Assembly (NCBI GenBank): GCA_018818165.1
Contig: JAHISP010000055.1
Location: 1 to 50,139, forward strand
Length of the DNA stretch: 50,139 nucleotides
Reading direction: 5' to 3'
From: Bacteroidota bacterium
GTDB lineage: Bacteria > Bacteroidota > Ignavibacteria > Ignavibacteriales > Melioribacteraceae
Shown here piece by piece: positions 46,553-50,139 of this stretch (positions are counted from its first letter, which is position 1; each line of letters begins with the position of its first letter). A model generated the notes under the pieces. It was not told where the DNA came from, did no database searches, and saw only the letters and a list, made by a program, of their open reading frames with translations. The translations under genes were made by a program, and so were the position numbers.

Positions 46553-46990
46553 ATGAAAAATATAATTAAAGTTATTGTAATTGTTTCATTTGTTTTGTCT
46601 TCTTCTTCTCAAATAATTGCTAAGGATTCGCCATTAAAAACAAAGAAAATTAGTTATGAACAGATTGAAGAATCACTATTAACAGGATTAAATTCTGATA
46701 ATATGGGTCTTAAAATAAGCTGTTCATATATGCTTGGTGAGATTAAATCAAAAAAAGCTATTTCTGATTTAACAGCAATTGTTAATAATGGTGATAATGA
46801 TAAAGCAAAATTGACAGCAATTCTTGCTTTATTAAAAATTGCATCTAGTGAGTGCGTTGCTTTGCTAAATCAAAATGAGCAAAATGATGAAATTCGTCAA
46901 ATTTGTGAAAATTTAACAAATTGTCATTCATGTTTAACCAAAATTTTGGATCCTCATAGCAATGAGGAAGTCTCTGCTGTAAGTGAATAA
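46553..46990 (+). CDS. Small secreted HEAT-like protein
   Basis: 145 residues: signal peptide (about 1-24, ending IIAKD), then a helical pair resembling one to two HEAT repeats (LGEIKSKKAISDLTAIVNNG, DKAKLTAILALLKI), and a C-terminal tail with CENLTNCHSC, giving several Cys that could form disulfides in the periplasm. A strong GGGGGA site stands before the ATG, suggesting high expression. Monocistronic with its own terminator. A scaffold or binding role is possible; function is unknown. Confidence 0.75.
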   Translation: MKNIIKVIVIVSFVLSSSSQIIAKDSPLKTKKISYEQIEESLLTGLNSDNMGLKISCSYMLGEIKSKKAISDLTAIVNNGDNDKAKLTAILALLKIASSECVALLNQNEQNDEIRQICENLTNCHSCLTKILDPHSNEEVSAVSE

Positions 46991-47010
46991 TTGGTGTTAT
47001 TTCACGTACT

Positions 47011-47038
47011 AAAGCCAGATTTATTTCTGGCTTTTTTT
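47011..47038 (+). terminator. Rho-independent terminator of the HEAT-like gene
   Basis: Stem AAAGCCAGA / TCTGGCTTT followed by a T run. Confidence 0.88.
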
Positions 47039-47129
47039 GAAATCAAAATTATTCTATAACAAATTAACACATCTCAAAAGACCAAAATAAACCTTATCTT
47101 TGTACTTTCGAAAAATTATAATAGTTAAA

Positions 47130-47768
47130 ATGTACGAAACAGAAAGACAAGAGTTAATAAAAGTCCTAATTGGAAAAGGCATTACAGATGAAAACGTATT
47201 AAAAGCTTTTTTTAGAGTTGAAAGACATTTATTTGTACCAGAAATAATTAAACCACATGCATATTCTGATGTTGCTCTTCCAATTGGACATGAGCAAACA
47301 ATATCGCAGCCTTATACTGTTGCATTTATGACTCAAGCTCTTGAGTTGGACGAAAGATGCAAAATTCTTGAAATTGGAACTGGTTCGGGATTTCAAGCAG
47401 CAATTTTAGTTGATATGGGAATGAAAGTTTATTCAATTGAACGTAATTATGAAATTCATCAAAGAACACAAAAACTATTTGATGATCTCGGCATACGCGC
47501 CGCATTAATTTATGGCGATGGAACAATTGGCTGGGAAGAAGCAGCACCTTATGACAGAATAATTGTTACAGCTGGAGGCCCAGAAGTTCCTAAACGGTTA
47601 TTAAAACAACTTGCCGTTGGTGGAAAAATGGTAATTCCTGTTGGCGATAGAAATTCTCAAACCATGCAAATAATTACTAAAATATCCGAAACAGAATTGC
47701 TAAAAAAAGAAATTCCAAACTTTAAATTTGTTCCATTAATTGGGAAAGAAGGTTGGAAAAACGAGTAA
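47130..47768 (+). CDS. pcm: Protein-L-isoaspartate O-methyltransferase
   Basis: 212 residues; the ATG at 47130 gives the normal family N-terminus. Methylates isoaspartyl residues in aged proteins to start their repair. Motifs: HEQTISQPYTVAFMT (substrate loop), ILEIGTGSGFQAAIL (SAM motif I), YSIERNYEI (acidic end of strand 2), YGDGTIGW and IIVTAGGPEVP, and LKQLAVGGKMVIPVG. The last bases overlap the miaA start by 16 bp. A TATCTTTG word 28 bp upstream resembles the Bacteroidota -7 box but lacks a matching -33 element. Confidence 0.95.
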   Translation: MYETERQELIKVLIGKGITDENVLKAFFRVERHLFVPEIIKPHAYSDVALPIGHEQTISQPYTVAFMTQALELDERCKILEIGTGSGFQAAILVDMGMKVYSIERNYEIHQRTQKLFDDLGIRAALIYGDGTIGWEEAAPYDRIIVTAGGPEVPKRLLKQLAVGGKMVIPVGDRNSQTMQIITKISETELLKKEIPNFKFVPLIGKEGWKNE

Positions 47769-48673
47769 TTGTTATATTAGGTCCAACTTGTTCTGGTAAA
47801 ACTTCGCTTTCACTTTTGCTTGCAAAGTCGCTTAATTCGGAGGTTATTTCGGCTGATAGTCGTCAAATTTATAAAGTTCTTTCAATTGGAACTGCAAAAC
47901 CAACAGAATTGGAACTTAAAATTGCAAAGCATCATTTTGTCGATTTATTAAACCCAGATGAAGATTATAATGTAAGCAGGTTTGAAATTGAAGCATTAAA
48001 AATTATTGATGAAATACACAAACTCAATAAAATACCAATTGTTGTTGGCGGTTCGGGACTTTATATAAAAGCTATTGTGGAAGGTTTGTGGAATGATGTT
48101 GATACAGATTCTGCTTTTCGTCAAAAACTGATGGAAGAAAAAGAAGAATTTGGAAATCAATTTCTTTATGATAAATTAGTGAAAGTCGATTCAAAAAGTG
48201 CGGAAACGATGTTGCCCCAAAATTATAAGAGAGTAATACGAGCGCTTGAAGTTTTTCATCTAACAGGAAAATCACTCGTTGATTTTCATCAAGAACACAA
48301 AAGAAAAAGTGATTATGTTTTTTATCAATTTGGATTAGATTGGAAAAGAGAAGTTCTTTACAATAATATTGACAAACGAGTTGATGAAATGATTCAAGAT
48401 GGATTGGTTGATGAAGTTAAATCAATTTTGGAAATGGGGTATTCTCCAGAATTAAATTCGCTTAATACAGTTGGCTATAAGGAAATTATTTCCTATTTGA
48501 ATGGCGAATATGATATAGAACGTGCTATTGAATTAATTAAACGAAATACTCGTCGTTTTGCAAAACGCCAACTCACTTGGTTCAGGAAGGATGAAAATAT
48601 TAAGTGGTTCGCAATAAATGATAAAAATGAAATTCCACTAATTGCAGATGCTATTATTGGGAATTTTCGATAA
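47753..48673 (+). CDS. miaA: tRNA dimethylallyltransferase
   Basis: 306 residues. Adds dimethylallyl to N6 of A37 in tRNAs reading UNN codons. P-loop VILGPTCSGKTSLSLLLA, SADSRQIYKVLSIGTAKP, HHFVDLLNPDEDYNV, VVGGSGLYIKAI, the insertion domain, and NTRRFAKRQLTWFR near the C-terminus. The start is TTG at 47753, inside the end of pcm, with an AAGAAGG site directly upstream. Confidence 0.96.
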   Translation: MEKRVIVILGPTCSGKTSLSLLLAKSLNSEVISADSRQIYKVLSIGTAKPTELELKIAKHHFVDLLNPDEDYNVSRFEIEALKIIDEIHKLNKIPIVVGGSGLYIKAIVEGLWNDVDTDSAFRQKLMEEKEEFGNQFLYDKLVKVDSKSAETMLPQNYKRVIRALEVFHLTGKSLVDFHQEHKRKSDYVFYQFGLDWKREVLYNNIDKRVDEMIQDGLVDEVKSILEMGYSPELNSLNTVGYKEIISYLNGEYDIERAIELIKRNTRRFAKRQLTWFRKDENIKWFAINDKNEIPLIADAIIGNFR

Positions 48674-48711
48674 ATTCAGATATGTAATACGTTAATATAT
48701 TTAGGAATTGA

Positions 48712-49812
48712 ATGTTTGAAGATGATTTAAAAATATTAAAAAAATATTCTGCTAAGGTTGAAGCATTAAAAGTTACTCTCAAAATTGATGAAAAAGAGAA
48801 TAGAGTTCAAATATTAAAAGATGTTAGTGAAGCAGATGGTTTTTGGGATAAACAGCAAAAAGCACAAGAAGTTTTATCAGAAATAAAGCAAAATCAAGAA
48901 TGGATTGATCTCTGGAATTGTGAAAATGAAAAGATTTACCATCTTAAAGATTTAATTGAATTAGCTCAATTAGAAGAGGACGAATCACTTGCTGAGGATA
49001 TAACAATTGAGTTGGAATCAATAGATCAATCAATTTCTGATTTAGAATTTAAGAGCATGTTAAGTGGACCAGATGATAATCTCGATTGTATTTTAACAAT
49101 CCATTCTGGAGCTGGTGGAACAGAATCGCAAGATTGGGCAGATATGCTTTTAAGAATGTATTTGCGTTGGGGTGAGCAAAATAATCAAACCATGAAAATT
49201 ATGGATAGAATAGATGGTGACGGTGCTGGAATTAAAAGTGTTACAATTGAAGTTACCGGCGAATTTGCATATGGTTATATGAAAGCAGAAAATGGTGTTC
49301 ACCGTTTGGTTCGTATTTCTCCATTTGATGCAGCAAAAAGGCGACATACTTCATTTGCATCTGTTTTTGTATATCCAATTGTGGATGATTCAATTGTGAT
49401 TGATATTAATCCTTCCGATTTAAGAATTGATACTTATCGTTCTGGTGGAAAAGGTGGGCAAAATGTGAACAAGGTTGAAACCGCGGTACGAATTACTCAT
49501 ATTCCAACTGGATTTGTTGCTGCTTGCCAAAGTGAGCGGTCTCAAGGACAAAATAAATTAAATGCAATGAAAATGCTAAAAGCAAAAATGTATCAAGCGG
49601 AATTAGAGAAAGCTCAAGCTGAAAAAAATGAGACTGAAAAAGGCAAAATGAAAATAGAGTGGGGAAGTCAAATACGCTCATATGTTTTCCACCCCTACAA
49701 CATGGTAAAAGATCATCGTACAAACACCGAAACATCCAATGTTCAATCAGTAATGGACGGAAATATAAATCAATTTATTAAATCTTTTTTGCTTAAGTTT
49801 TCAGAAAATTAA
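48712..49812 (+). CDS. prfB: Peptide chain release factor 2, without programmed frameshift
   Basis: 366 residues. Ends translation at UGA and UAA. Stop-codon recognition tripeptide SPF in [13 protein letters not shown], and the catalytic GGQ in [15 protein letters not shown]. The reading frame runs unbroken from ATG at 48712: around codon 25, where most prfB genes have an in-frame UGA in CUUUGAC with a Shine-Dalgarno-like stretch, it reads ACTCTCAAAATTGAT. So the usual autoregulatory +1 frameshift is absent here. Confidence 0.97.
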   Translation: MFEDDLKILKKYSAKVEALKVTLKIDEKENRVQILKDVSEADGFWDKQQKAQEVLSEIKQNQEWIDLWNCENEKIYHLKDLIELAQLEEDESLAEDITIELESIDQSISDLEFKSMLSGPDDNLDCILTIHSGAGGTESQDWADMLLRMYLRWGEQNNQTMKIMDRIDGDGAGIKSVTIEVTGEFAYGYMKAENGVHRLVRISPFDAAKRRHTSFASVFVYPIVDDSIVIDINPSDLRIDTYRSGGKGGQNVNKVETAVRITHIPTGFVAACQSERSQGQNKLNAMKMLKAKMYQAELEKAQAEKNETEKGKMKIEWGSQIRSYVFHPYNMVKDHRTNTETSNVQSVMDGNINQFIKSFLLKFSEN

Positions 49813-49842
49813 ATTATTTCTACTGTTAAGCAATATAAAAAT

Positions 49843-49878
49843 AGCTTGTGATTTATTTGAAATAGAAAGTCACAAGCT
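49843..49878 (+). terminator. Possible hairpin terminator of prfB
   Basis: Stem AGCTTGTGA / TCACAAGCT with an 18-nt loop, 30 bp after the prfB stop; the following tract is only moderately T-rich. Confidence 0.5.
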
Positions 49879-49954
49879 GATTTCTTCCTTATTTTATTCC
49901 TTTTTAACCCCAATTAATTAACACCATAAACTAATAGAATTTGCCTACATAACT

Positions 49955-49985
49955 ATTTTTATTTAGATTGAATCTAAATAAAAAT
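49955..49985. repeat. Perfect 31-bp palindrome ahead of the last gene
   Basis: Arms ATTTTTATTTAGATT and AATCTAAATAAAAAT with a single G between. It ends 35 bp before the ATG of the secreted-protein gene; may be an operator or an AT-rich terminator hairpin. Confidence 0.7.
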
Positions 49986-50020
49986 AAAATTGTTTAATAT
50001 TAATAAAAAAAAGGAACAAA

Positions 50021-50139
50021 ATGAACTTAAATAAATTGAATATCTTGATTTTACTACTTGCTTTCAGCTTTGTGGAATGTTATGGTCAGTTCGATTTTTT
50101 TGAATCAAAAGCAACTATTGGTGGTTATGGAGAAATGCA
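50021..50139 (+). CDS. Secreted, probably outer-membrane protein (5' part only)
   Basis: The first 39 codons before the right edge. ATG with AAGGA 6 nt upstream. Signal peptide (LNILILLLAFSFVECYGQ) followed by FDFFESKATIGGYGEM. A start of the mature chain with TIGGYGE is typical of first strands of outer-membrane porins, but the fragment is too short to assign a family. The Cys in VECYG might make it a lipoprotein, though the context fits a signal peptidase I site after CYGQ better. Confidence 0.65.
   Translation, partial: MNLNKLNILILLLAFSFVECYGQFDFFESKATIGGYGEM

Noticed and set aside
47095-47102. TATCTTTG as the pcm promoter
   Set aside because: It matches the -7 consensus, but no TTG/TTTG is found 17-23 bp upstream.

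Overview
The window looks like a chromosomal segment of a very AT-rich, Gram-negative bacterium of the Bacteroidota/Chlorobi group, most likely an Ignavibacteria-type lineage (inference). The support is a short primary sigma factor without region 1.1, a carboxypeptidase-regulatory-like plug extension on the TonB receptor, SPTEP-type lipoproteins, a NagB-LmbE fusion protein, GH9 and FnIII secreted proteins, weak ribosome-binding sites with many TTG starts, and AT-rich spacers. There is no transposase, integrase, CRISPR array or rRNA; one tRNA gene (tRNA-Gln, CTG) is present.

Layout. 1-5099 (minus): a three-gene signalling operon, namely a periplasmic-binding-protein sensor kinase, an Rcp1-type single-domain response regulator, and a REC-PAS-PAS kinase cut by the left edge. 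5300-5824 (plus): a small lipoprotein. 5866-10648 (minus): a metal-homeostasis-looking block, with a Fur-family regulator and MBL hydrolase, then tRNA-Gln, a small membrane-anchored protein, a His-rich lipoprotein and a ZnuD-like TonB receptor. 10747-16329 (minus): housekeeping genes mutS, a DUF1684 protein, DAHP synthase and prephenate dehydrogenase. 16721-24748 (plus): proline dehydrogenase, tsaD, a HisA-family isomerase, a universal stress protein, a NagB-deacetylase fusion, a small secreted protein, thioredoxin and the primary sigma factor. 24906-27241 (plus): an NlpC/P60 endopeptidase coupled to an L-Ala-D/L-Glu epimerase, a muropeptide-salvage pair. 27303-27962 (minus): a lipoprotein.

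28139-44422 (plus) is the most interesting part: a GH9 glycosidase, a KaiC-like protein with degenerate active sites, a TPR/outer-membrane-barrel protein, an SGNH esterase-like protein, a processive GT2 synthase, a small membrane protein, a membrane-anchored degenerate polysaccharide-deacetylase-like protein with an amidotransferase-like domain, an FnIII lipoprotein, and a PAS-rich degenerate histidine kinase with a receiver. The gene set resembles a synthase-dependent exopolysaccharide system (Pga/Bcs/Alg logic) assembled from unusual parts; three regulatory or modifying proteins appear to have lost catalytic residues. A strong terminator closes the locus at 44441-44482.

44637-46288 (plus): lexA, a GyrI-like protein and an O6-alkylguanine-DNA alkyltransferase, forming a DNA-damage cluster with a palindromic candidate operator upstream of lexA. 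46553-49812 (plus): a HEAT-like secreted protein, pcm, miaA and prfB (without the usual programmed frameshift). The window ends in the first codons of a secreted, probably porin-like protein, preceded by a perfect 31-bp palindrome.
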